This document shows, in pieces, positions 1 to 5,868 of a DNA stretch of 11,466 nucleotides. The translations under genes were made by a program, and so were the position numbers. Position 1 is the first letter of the stretch. The number at the start of each line of letters is the position of its first letter. Source of the DNA: Cyanobium sp. M55B138 (lineage in GTDB: Bacteria > Cyanobacteriota > Cyanobacteriia > PCC-6307 > Cyanobiaceae); assembly GCA_018400215.1 (NCBI GenBank), contig JAGYNF010000030.1, positions 1 to 11,466 of the forward strand, in the 5' to 3' direction. Under the pieces are notes generated by a model, which was not told the DNA's origin, ran no database searches, and saw only the letters and a program-made list of their open reading frames with translations.

Positions 1-1147
1 CCCATGCGGCGAGCCCCTGCCAGAAGCGGCGGCGGGACTCCAGGAGCGGTGGCAGCTGCCCCAGCAAACTCGGCTCGGCCAGCACCTGCAGGCTCCCCGC
101 CCAGTCGCCCGCCAGGGCGAGTTGGCGGGCCCGCTGCCACTGCAGCTCCCAGCTGGCCGGATCGGCTGGCCAGCGGCGCAGCACGGCCAGGGCTGCGGGC
201 AGATCCCTGGATTCCAGCGCCTGGCGGGCCTGCACAGGGGCGCTCTGCCGCAGGCTTGCCGGCAGTTGCTGGAGCGCCTCCAGGCTGGCGGCGCTGCGGC
301 CTTCAGCCAGGAGGCGCACCGCCTCCTGGCTGAAGGCACCGCTGGGGGTTTGGCGGGCCAGGGCCGCCAACTGGGCTTCGGCTACGGCCTCCTGGTCGGG
401 GTCGCGGAGCCTGGCCTTGGCCAGGGCCAGGCGGGTTTCGGGCTGGCCTGGCTGGTCCCCCAGGCAGCGCAGGGCCGGGCCGATCTGGCCCAACCGGGCC
501 AGGCTGGCGGCCAGCTGGTCGCGCTCGGCAGCCTGCAGGGGGGGCGCGGTGCTGGCGCAGCGCTGGCGCAGCACCGCATCCGCCCCCGGCCAGCGTTCGC
601 CCCAGCGGGCCAGGTGCTCCGCCCCGGCGTTGCCCTGCTCCAGGGCCGCCGCCAGCGCCGCCGGATGGGCCGGAAAAGCCTGCAGCAGGTGCTGGCGCAG
701 TTGGGCATCGTTCCGGCCCAGGGCGAAGAGCGCATCGGCGCTGGCTGGATCGGCTGGAAAGCGCTGCAGCAGGTTGGTCCAGAGCTGGTTGGCGCCGCTG
801 CTGTCGCCCAGCCGTTCGGCGGCTTGGGCCTCCCGTTTCAGCACCACAGCGGCCAGGGGATCGTCACCCCAGCCCTGATGGCGCAACCAGAGCTGCTGCT
901 GCCTTGGGTTGTCGTCTGTGGAATGGCTGCTGCGGCTGAGCAGCAGGGCGGCCTCCCGGCGCCGGGTTGGATCCGGATCCCACTGCAAGATGCGTTGCAG
1001 GTCGGCCGCCTTCAGCTCCGGTGTGAGGGGGGGCTGGAGGCGCAGCAGGTGGCGACCGATCAGCAGGATGCCGCCACTCCCCAGACAGGTGGCAGCCAGC
1101 AGCAGGGGAAGACGACGCAAGGAGCCGGGCGCTGGTTGCCCAGGCAT
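1..1147 (-). CDS. Soluble lytic murein transglycosylase, N-terminal part (3' end outside window)
   Basis: The minus frame is open from an ATG at 1147 to the window edge: 382 codons and no stop. The N-terminus has a double arginine (residues 11-12) and a hydrophobic stretch of about residues 13-31, so it is probably a membrane anchor or uncleaved signal. The rest is Ala/Leu/Gln-rich helical sequence, with phrases I associate with the picocyanobacterial Slt-type transglycosylase (WDPDPTRRREAALLL at about 56-70, DPLAAVVLKREAQAAERLG, FPADPASADALFALGR). This would be the helical superhelix domain. The catalytic SLT domain, expected at the C-terminus, is not visible. The family cleaves the MurNAc-GlcNAc bond of peptidoglycan, forming 1,6-anhydroMurNAc ends. 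No in-frame ATG, GTG or TTG was seen upstream of 1147 before the divergent gene. No clear Shine-Dalgarno precedes the start. The family assignment is from memory of sequence style. The long plus-strand open frame opposite it (122-1420) is a shadow. Confidence 0.75.
   Translation of the reverse strand, partial: MPGQPAPGSLRRLPLLLAATCLGSGGILLIGRHLLRLQPPLTPELKAADLQRILQWDPDPTRRREAALLLSRSSHSTDDNPRQQQLWLRHQGWGDDPLAAVVLKREAQAAERLGDSSGANQLWTNLLQRFPADPASADALFALGRNDAQLRQHLLQAFPAHPAALAAALEQGNAGAEHLARWGERWPGADAVLRQRCASTAPPLQAAERDQLAASLARLGQIGPALRCLGDQPGQPETRLALAKARLRDPDQEAVAEAQLAALARQTPSGAFSQEAVRLLAEGRSAASLEALQQLPASLRQSAPVQARQALESRDLPAALAVLRRWPADPASWELQWQRARQLALAGDWAGSLQVLAEPSLLGQLPPLLESRRRFWQGLAAW
299..337. 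repeat. Perfect 18-bp inverted repeat, 3-base loop, inside the transglycosylase gene
   Basis: The left arm GCCTTCAGCCAGGAGGCG (299-316) and its exact reverse complement (320-337) flank the loop CAC (317-319). On the coding (minus) strand the element translates as AFSQEAVRLLAEG, so the reading frame runs through it undisturbed. No U-tract follows on either strand, so it is not a standard terminator. Confidence 0.9.
409..432. repeat. 24-bp near-perfect palindrome inside the transglycosylase gene
   Basis: GCCTGGCC (409-416) and GGCCAGGC (425-432) are perfect inverted arms. The central eight bases are also self-complementary except for one T/G pair (417/424), giving 11 of 12 matching pairs. On the coding strand it encodes the Ala/Leu-rich segment ALAKAR, so part of the symmetry comes from repeated GCC and CTG-type codons. 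Confidence 0.6.
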
Positions 1148-1150
1148 TCT

Positions 1151-1173
1151 GGAGATGGCGTGATGCGATCTCC
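1151..1173. promoter_or_regulatory. Imperfect palindrome between divergent genes (candidate operator)
   Basis: GGAGAT (1151-1156) and ATCTCC (1168-1173) form a perfect 6-bp inverted repeat separated by 11 bases. Taking the inner bases into account, 9 of the 11 possible pairs around the centre at 1162 match. The element fills most of the 28-base gap between the transglycosylase start (1147) and the small-membrane-protein start (1176). This size and symmetry would suit a dimeric repressor, but no protein or site family is recognised, and the gap is too short to hold two full promoters. Confidence 0.3.
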
Positions 1174-1175
1174 CG

Positions 1176-1391
1176 GTGCGCTGGCCAGCCTTGCCCCCCC
1201 TGCTCTCGAGCCTGCCCGGCAGCGGCCAGCGCCTGCGACTCCTGCGCGTCTGGGCGCTGGCGGGTCTGGCGATGGTGCTGCGGCCCTGGCTGCCGTTCAA
1301 CCTGCTGCCCGGCTGGGTGGTGGGAGGGCTGTTGCTCTGGGCCGTGCTGGAGCTGGTGATGTGCGTGTGGTGGCCCCGCCGCTGGCGTTGA
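1176..1391 (+). CDS. Small hydrophobic membrane protein, 71 aa, unknown function
   Basis: The frame starts with GTG at 1176 and ends with TGA at 1389-1391. The protein has a basic, Pro/Leu/Arg-rich N-terminus (about residues 1-24), then two hydrophobic stretches (about 25-36 and 46-65) separated by the phrase LRPWLPFNLLPG, and a basic tail (WWPRRWR). This suggests one or two membrane helices. LRPWLPFNLLP looks like a conserved core of a small picocyanobacterial membrane protein, but I cannot name a family. It diverges from the transglycosylase gene across 28 bases and precedes glmM by 67 bases on the same strand, so co-transcription with glmM is possible. No strong ribosome site precedes the GTG. 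An in-frame ATG at 1272 would give a product too short to be convincing. It could still be a chance frame, because GC-rich DNA here is open in many frames. Confidence 0.55.
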   Translation: MRWPALPPLLSSLPGSGQRLRLLRVWALAGLAMVLRPWLPFNLLPGWVVGGLLLWAVLELVMCVWWPRRWR

Positions 1392-1458
1392 GGCTGGGCC
1401 CGGGCAGGGGGATGGCCTGACCACAGCGCGTAGCCTGACCCCGGTTGCGGGACACGCC

Positions 1459-2859
1459 ATGGCTGCGTCGCATTGCGGGCCGGACTGCCCTGCCGTCGGC
1501 TACCCGCTGGGGGATGGGGTTGCGGGATTCGGCACCGATGGGATTCGCGGCGCGGTGGGCAGCCAGGTGACGCCAGCCCTGGCCCTGCAGGTGGGCTACT
1601 GGTGCGGGGTGGTGCTGCCCCAGGCGGGACCGGTGCTGATCGGCATGGACAGCCGCAGCAGTGGTCCGATGTTGGTGGCGGCCCTCACCGCCGGTCTCAC
1701 CGCCGCCGGGCGGGAGGTGTGGCAGCTCGGCATCTGCCCCACGCCGGCGGTGCCGGGCGCCATCCGGCGCTGCGGCGCCGCCGGTGGGCTGATGGTGTCG
1801 GCGAGCCACAACCCTCCCGCCGACAACGGCATCAAGGTGTTCGGGGCCTCGGGTGCCAAGTTGAGCCCCCAGCAGCAACAGGTGATTGAGGCCGGCCTGG
1901 CCGGAACGGCGGGCGCTCCCGCGTTCCACGGCCACGGCACCGCCAGCGCCCGCGCCGACCTGCTGCACGACTACCGCAACAGCCTGTTGGAGAGCGTGGA
2001 GGGGCGCCGCTTGGATGGCTGTGGGGTCGTGCTGGACCTCTGCCATGGATCGGCCACGGCCTGCGGTGAGGCTGTGTTCCGTGACCTGGGCGCCGACGTC
2101 ACCGTGCTGCACGGCCAGCCGGATGGGCAGCGCATCAATGTGGATTGCGGCAGCACCCATCTGGCGGCGCTGCGGCAGGCCGTGCTGGAGCGCGGCGCGG
2201 CCATGGGGTTTGCCTTTGATGGCGATGCCGACCGGATGCTCGCCGTTGACGGCCGTGGTCGCAGCGTTGATGGCGACCAGGTGCTCTACCTGTGGGGCTC
2301 GGCCCTGCAGGAGGCCGGGCTCCTGCCCCAGGCGCGCATCGTGGCCACGGTGATGTCCAACCTGGGCTTTGAGCGGGCCTGGCAGGCCAGGGGCGGGCTG
2401 CTGGAGCGCACCGCCGTTGGCGATCAACACGTGCACCGGGCGATGCAGGAGTTCGGTGCGGGCCTGGGTGGGGAGCAGTCGGGCCACATCCTCTCGGCCC
2501 GCCACGGCATGAGTGGCGATGGCCTGCTCACGGCGCTCCAGGTGGCCACCCTGCTGCATGCCCAGGGGTGCAGCCTGGCCGACTGGCTGGATGGCAGCTT
2601 CCGCCCCTATCCCCAGACCCTGGTGAATGTGCGGGTGGTGGAGCGCCAGCGGCGCCAGCAGTGGCAGCAGTGCGAGCCCCTGCGCCGCGCCGTGGAGCAG
2701 GCGGAACTGGAGATGGAGGGCCAGGGCCGGGTTTTGGTGCGCGCCAGTGGCACCGAGCCGCTGCTGCGGGTGATGGTGGAGGCGGCGGATGCTGCGGTGG
2801 TGCAGCACTGGGCCAGCCAGCTGGCGGCGGCGGCGGAGCAGCACCTCAACGCCGCCTGA
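1459..2859 (+). CDS. glmM: Phosphoglucosamine mutase GlmM
   Basis: GlmM converts glucosamine-6-phosphate to glucosamine-1-phosphate in the cytoplasm, on the way to UDP-GlcNAc for peptidoglycan and lipopolysaccharide. The 466-residue protein has the full alpha-D-phosphohexomutase architecture: FGTDGIRG at residues 24-31, the phosphoserine loop VSASHNP at 113-119 (catalytic Ser116), the metal loop DGDADR at 254-259, and the phosphate-binding RASGTEP at 428-434. The length is slightly above the usual ~445-450 because about 20 residues precede the first motif, a tail I also associate with picocyanobacterial GlmM. The ATG at 1459 has only a weak GCGGGA-like sequence upstream. The gene follows the 71-aa membrane protein gene by 67 bases. 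Its TGA is one base from the stop of the convergent sugar-kinase gene. The SASHNP and GTDGIRG motifs distinguish it from phosphoglucomutase or phosphomannomutase paralogues with good confidence. Confidence 0.96.
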   Translation: MAASHCGPDCPAVGYPLGDGVAGFGTDGIRGAVGSQVTPALALQVGYWCGVVLPQAGPVLIGMDSRSSGPMLVAALTAGLTAAGREVWQLGICPTPAVPGAIRRCGAAGGLMVSASHNPPADNGIKVFGASGAKLSPQQQQVIEAGLAGTAGAPAFHGHGTASARADLLHDYRNSLLESVEGRRLDGCGVVLDLCHGSATACGEAVFRDLGADVTVLHGQPDGQRINVDCGSTHLAALRQAVLERGAAMGFAFDGDADRMLAVDGRGRSVDGDQVLYLWGSALQEAGLLPQARIVATVMSNLGFERAWQARGGLLERTAVGDQHVHRAMQEFGAGLGGEQSGHILSARHGMSGDGLLTALQVATLLHAQGCSLADWLDGSFRPYPQTLVNVRVVERQRRQQWQQCEPLRRAVEQAELEMEGQGRVLVRASGTEPLLRVMVEAADAAVVQHWASQLAAAAEQHLNAA

Positions 2860-2867
2860 TTCAGGCG
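2853..2867. repeat. 7-bp inverted repeat spanning the two facing stop codons
   Basis: CGCCTGA (2853-2859), one T (2860) and TCAGGCG (2861-2867) form a perfect odd-length palindrome that includes the glmM stop (2857-2859) and the sugar-kinase stop (2863-2861). As RNA only about 4 base pairs could form around a 7-base loop, and no U-tract follows, so it is a poor terminator candidate. Confidence 0.5.
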
Positions 2868-3835
2868 TGGGGCTGGTCGCGGTTGGGGGCCAGGCAGGCC
2901 CGGGCCAGGAGCAGGGCGCCAGCGCAGCCATCGCCTGCCGCCTCGGCCAGATGGGCCCCAGGCAGCAGGCTGGAGAGGGCCCGCTCCAGCTGCTGGCGCA
3001 GCGGGGCCAGGTGATTCAGGGCCCCGCCCATGGCCCATACGGGCGGGGCGGCCAGGTTGAGGTTGCGGCTGATGGCCGCCGCCATCTCCGCCAGGGCCTC
3101 GCCATTGCGCTGCAGGATTGCCGTTGCGGCGCCATCGCCAGCGGCTGCGGCGCTGGCCACCACTGGCGCCAGTCGCGCGAACCCGGCCGGCCCGAAATCG
3201 CTCTGCACCACCAGTGCCTTGATGGCGGCGGCGGCCCCGGGCGCCCCCGGCTCCACCCCAAGGGCCCGCCAGAGCTGGGGGCGCAGGGGCGAATCGGGCC
3301 GGCGGCCATCGGCCATGGCCAGGCTGGCGCTGAGGCCATCGCGGCCGAGATCCATCGCCGAACCCGCACCGTCGAGCAGCCAGCCCCAGCCGGCGCAGCG
3401 GTGCTCCGCCCCCTGGCGGTTGCGCCCCACGGCGATGGTGCCGGTGCCGCTGATCAGCACGAGGCCCTCCCCCTCGCTGCTGCCCATCGCCCCCAGCAGG
3501 GCGGTGCGCTCGTCGCCGGTGACCACCACCCGGCCCTGGCCCAGCTCCAGGGCATCGCAGGCCAGCTGGTGCCCCTGGCGCTGCACGGGGCTCCCCACCT
3601 CAATGCCGCTGGCGCCCACCGCGGCTGCCCGCAGCACCGCTGGGGTAGCCGCCCCCCTGCGGGCGGCCTGCAGGCTCTGTTGCAGGGCGCGGCGGAAGGC
3701 CTCCGCCCCACCGGCACTGGCCAGGTGACGCACCCCCGGCCCCTCCCCCTCGGCCACCACCGCGCCGCCGAGGGTGGCGAGACGGCAGGTGGTGTGGGTC
3801 TGGCCGGCATCAAAACCGGCGATCAGGTCTGCCAT
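2861..3835 (-). CDS. BadF/BadG/BcrA/BcrD ATPase-family sugar kinase (N-acetylglucosamine kinase-like)
   Basis: This 324-residue protein belongs to the actin-like ATPase (ASKHA) fold. It shows DAGQTHT at residues 9-15 (phosphate-1 loop), TGDER at 106-110 (Asp108 in the place of the catalytic base), ISGTGTIAVGR at 128-138 (phosphate-2 loop), GWGWLLDGAGSA at 149-160 (a typical NAG-kinase signature), and GGALN at 270-274 (adenosine region). The likely activity is ATP-dependent phosphorylation of N-acetylglucosamine or a related amino sugar. The exact substrate is inferred. The length fits NAG kinases rather than the (R)-2-hydroxyacyl-CoA dehydratase activators, and the Cys residues for an Fe-S cluster in those activators are not evident. 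It is the last gene of the FIST-trmB-ictB cluster, 8 bases after ictB. A GAGG overlapping the ictB stop precedes its ATG by 6 bases. It lies tail to tail with glmM, another amino-sugar phosphate enzyme. Confidence 0.85.
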   Translation of the reverse strand: MADLIAGFDAGQTHTTCRLATLGGAVVAEGEGPGVRHLASAGGAEAFRRALQQSLQAARRGAATPAVLRAAAVGASGIEVGSPVQRQGHQLACDALELGQGRVVVTGDERTALLGAMGSSEGEGLVLISGTGTIAVGRNRQGAEHRCAGWGWLLDGAGSAMDLGRDGLSASLAMADGRRPDSPLRPQLWRALGVEPGAPGAAAAIKALVVQSDFGPAGFARLAPVVASAAAAGDGAATAILQRNGEALAEMAAAISRNLNLAAPPVWAMGGALNHLAPLRQQLERALSSLLPGAHLAEAAGDGCAGALLLARACLAPNRDQPHA

Positions 3836-3843
3836 CGGCCGCC

Positions 3844-5154
3844 TCAGCTGCGCTTGGGGGCGGCCGCCAGGGTCGCCACACAGAACCAGCCGGTGAGTTG
3901 CACCTCCGGCCGGAAGAAGATGGTGTCTGTGAGGCCCTGCACGCCGAGGCCGGCGATCACCGCCAGCACGCCCATGGCCGCCAGGGCCATGGGCCCATCA
4001 CCCCGCCACAGCTGCAGGCCCCGGCGCAGGCTGGCCACCACCAGGCCGAGGCCCGCCAGCAGGCCAGGAATGCCGGCTTCAACGGTGAGCTCCAGCGGGA
4101 TGGAGTAGGCGCTCAGGGCATTGAAGCGGGGCTGCTGGTAGAGCGGATAGAGGAGATTGAAGGCGTCGTTGCCGGGGCCGATCCCCAGCCAGGGTCGGGC
4201 CTGGATCATGTCGAGCGCGGCCAGCCACACGTTGATGCGGAAGTTGTTGGAGCTGTCACCGCGGCCGGCCAGCAGGCTCAGCACCCGCACCCGCAGGGGT
4301 TCCAGCTGCCACACCAGCACCGCCAGCAGCGCCGCACCGCCCAGCAGCACTGCCAGTGGGATCACGCGGCGCCACAGGGGTGGCCAGCTGCGGGTCTGGC
4401 GCACCGCCAGCAACAGCGCCAGCACGGCTGCGGCGGCCACCAGGCCCATCCAGGCGCCGCGGCTGTAGGTGAGCACCAGGGCTGCGGTTCCGAACGTCAG
4501 GGTGGTGAGGGCAAACAGGCGGGGCAGCGGCCGCTGCCAGCGCAGCAGGGCCACCAGGGCCAGGGGCAGGATCGGCAGCAGGTAGCCCGCCAGCAGGTTG
4601 GGGTTTTCAAGGGTGCTGTAGATGCGCACGGTGCCGCTCGCCACTGAATTGGGGTCGGCCCAGCGCGCCAGCTCGCTGGTGTCGGCATAGAGCTGACGCA
4701 GGCCGATCACCGTGGTGACCAGGGCGCCCCCCAGCAGGGCCGCCACGATCCGATCCCACCAGCGCGGTGCGGCCCGGAGCAGCTCGTGCATCAGGGCATA
4801 GACCCCCAGGTAGCTGGCCAGTTTGAGCAGGCCCTTGAAGGCTGCGGCGGGCACCGGTGAGAAGCCCGTGGCCAGCAGGGCCACCGCCAGGATCGCCAGG
4901 ATCCAGCCGTTGATGGCGCCGATCTGGCCCGCTGGTCGGCCCAGGGCCAGTAGCAGCCACAGCAGCCCGCAGGCCAGGATCAACAGGCTGAGCCCCCCGC
5001 GGCTGACCAGCGGCAGGGTGGCCATCAGGGCACACAGCACCAGCCCGGCGATCGGCAGCAACCGGGAGGCCACGGGCCCTGCGGGCCAGGACGCCAGCAG
5101 ACCCTGCCAGCGCAGCAGCAGCGGCGGCGCAACGGCCCTGCCGGATTGACCCAT
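3844..5154 (-). CDS. ictB: IctB-family membrane protein (O-antigen ligase/Wzy superfamily)
   Basis: A 436-residue polytopic inner-membrane protein with about 10-12 predicted helices (roughly 33-50, 54-72, 80-99, 107-124, 136-151, 187-206, 211-228, 233-251, 263-282, 362-378, 389-408, 415-432). IctB hallmarks are YSTLENPNLLAGYLLP at 179-194, TYSRGAWMG at 229-237, and a large hydrophilic loop holding FRINVWLAALDMIQARPWLG at about 305-324 and GPGNDAFNLLYPLYQQPRFN. The O-antigen-ligase (Wzy_C) domain spans about 215-340. The name comes from a proposed role in inorganic carbon accumulation in Synechococcus. That role has been disputed, and the fold suggests glycan ligation or polymerisation instead. 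I chose the ATG at 5154 because a perfect AGGAGG sits 7 bases upstream. The longer start at 5178 adds eight acidic residues and has no such site. The gene lies 42 bases after trmB and 8 bases before the sugar kinase. Confidence 0.9.
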   Translation of the reverse strand: MGQSGRAVAPPLLLRWQGLLASWPAGPVASRLLPIAGLVLCALMATLPLVSRGGLSLLILACGLLWLLLALGRPAGQIGAINGWILAILAVALLATGFSPVPAAAFKGLLKLASYLGVYALMHELLRAAPRWWDRIVAALLGGALVTTVIGLRQLYADTSELARWADPNSVASGTVRIYSTLENPNLLAGYLLPILPLALVALLRWQRPLPRLFALTTLTFGTAALVLTYSRGAWMGLVAAAAVLALLLAVRQTRSWPPLWRRVIPLAVLLGGAALLAVLVWQLEPLRVRVLSLLAGRGDSSNNFRINVWLAALDMIQARPWLGIGPGNDAFNLLYPLYQQPRFNALSAYSIPLELTVEAGIPGLLAGLGLVVASLRRGLQLWRGDGPMALAAMGVLAVIAGLGVQGLTDTIFFRPEVQLTGWFCVATLAAAPKRS

Positions 5155-5161
5155 GTCTTCG

Positions 5162-5167
5162 CCTCCT
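5162..5167 (-). promoter_or_regulatory. Shine-Dalgarno site of ictB
   Basis: On the minus strand this reads AGGAGG, the full consensus, 7 bases upstream of the ATG at 5154. It lies inside the extension that would be translated from the ATG at 5178, which favours the shorter protein. It is the only perfect AGGAGG I noticed in front of a start in this window. Confidence 0.7.
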
Positions 5168-5196
5168 GCTTCGTCCATGGATTGGCCTGGTGGGCT

Positions 5197-5868
5197 TCAG
5201 TCGGGATTATCGGTGGCCCCGAGTGCCGCAGCGGCTTGGTCGGTGCGCACATAGAGCACCCGGTACACCGGCAGGCCTCTGCTCAGCACGTGGGTCTCGC
5301 GTTCGCTGGGCACGGCCAGTGGGTTGCTTGCCCGCCAGGGCCTGGCATCGGCCAGGGGTCGCCTGAACCAGCCACTGGCGTCGATCAGGCTCACCATCGG
5401 CTCGATCACGGCCAGCACATCGCTCTGCACGAACAACTCCCGGCCCGGCAGCAGGGCTGCAGCCAGGGCCCCGAGCAGGGCGGGTTGCAGCACCCGGCGC
5501 TTGTGGTGCTTCTTTTTGAACCATGGGTCGGGGAATTGAATCGTGACCCGTTCCAGCAGGCCAGCGGGCAGCTGCCCCAGCCAGTCCTGCAGGCTCACGT
5601 TGGCGTTGCAGAACAGGTAGTGCAGTTGGCTGAGCTGCAGCGCCTGGCGATCCGCCTCGGCGGCCTCCACCAGGGCGCGGCGGATTTCCACGCCCAGGTA
5701 GTTGCGCTGGGGCTCGGCCTGGGCCAGGGCCAGCAGGAAGCGGCCGCGGGCGCAGCCGATGTCGAGGTGGAGGGGGCGGTGCGGCTGGCTGAACAGCTCC
5801 CCCGGCGGGGGCAGGGGCAGCGGCTGCTGGTAGAGGCTGCTGAGGGGATTGACGTGTTGGCGCACCAT
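5197..5868 (-). CDS. trmB: tRNA (guanine-N7-)-methyltransferase TrmB
   Basis: TrmB uses S-adenosylmethionine to form 7-methylguanosine at position 46 of tRNA variable loops. The 223-residue protein has the class I methyltransferase glycine-rich motif [11 protein letters not shown] (about residues 35-45), the acidic residue after strand 2 in GVEIRR (Glu61), the family signature [15 protein letters not shown] (111-125), and PSERETHVL (187-195), the PTERET-type motif near the C-terminus. Length is normal for bacterial TrmB. Its ATG shares its first base with the last base of the FIST gene stop (TGATG on the minus strand), so translation is probably coupled. A GGGG-type sequence lies too far upstream to act alone. 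ictB follows after 42 bases. Confidence 0.95.
   Translation of the reverse strand: MVRQHVNPLSSLYQQPLPLPPPGELFSQPHRPLHLDIGCARGRFLLALAQAEPQRNYLGVEIRRALVEAAEADRQALQLSQLHYLFCNANVSLQDWLGQLPAGLLERVTIQFPDPWFKKKHHKRRVLQPALLGALAAALLPGRELFVQSDVLAVIEPMVSLIDASGWFRRPLADARPWRASNPLAVPSERETHVLSRGLPVYRVLYVRTDQAAAALGATDNPD

Noticed and set aside
1087..1147. Possible lipoprotein signal in the transglycosylase N-terminus (LLLAATCLGS)
   Set aside because: The residue before the Cys is Thr, not Gly, Ala or Ser as a lipobox normally requires, so a simple membrane anchor is more likely.
122..1420. Long plus-strand open frame (432 codons) opposite the transglycosylase
   Set aside because: The Gly/Gln/Ala-rich product resembles no protein, while the minus frame gives a coherent transglycosylase-like sequence. 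It is a GC-rich antisense shadow.
1297..2931. 544-codon minus-strand open frame opposite glmM
   Set aside because: glmM on the plus strand is certain, and the antisense product is low-complexity with no recognisable domain.
3970..3994. 10-bp inverted repeat with 5-base loop in ictB
   Set aside because: It encodes the near-symmetric peptide MALAAMG, so the symmetry is explained by ATG and GCC codons; similar stems are common at this base composition.
2789..4108. 439-codon plus-strand open frame across the kinase and ictB genes
   Set aside because: It runs across two well-recognised minus-strand genes and their junction; the product has no family features.
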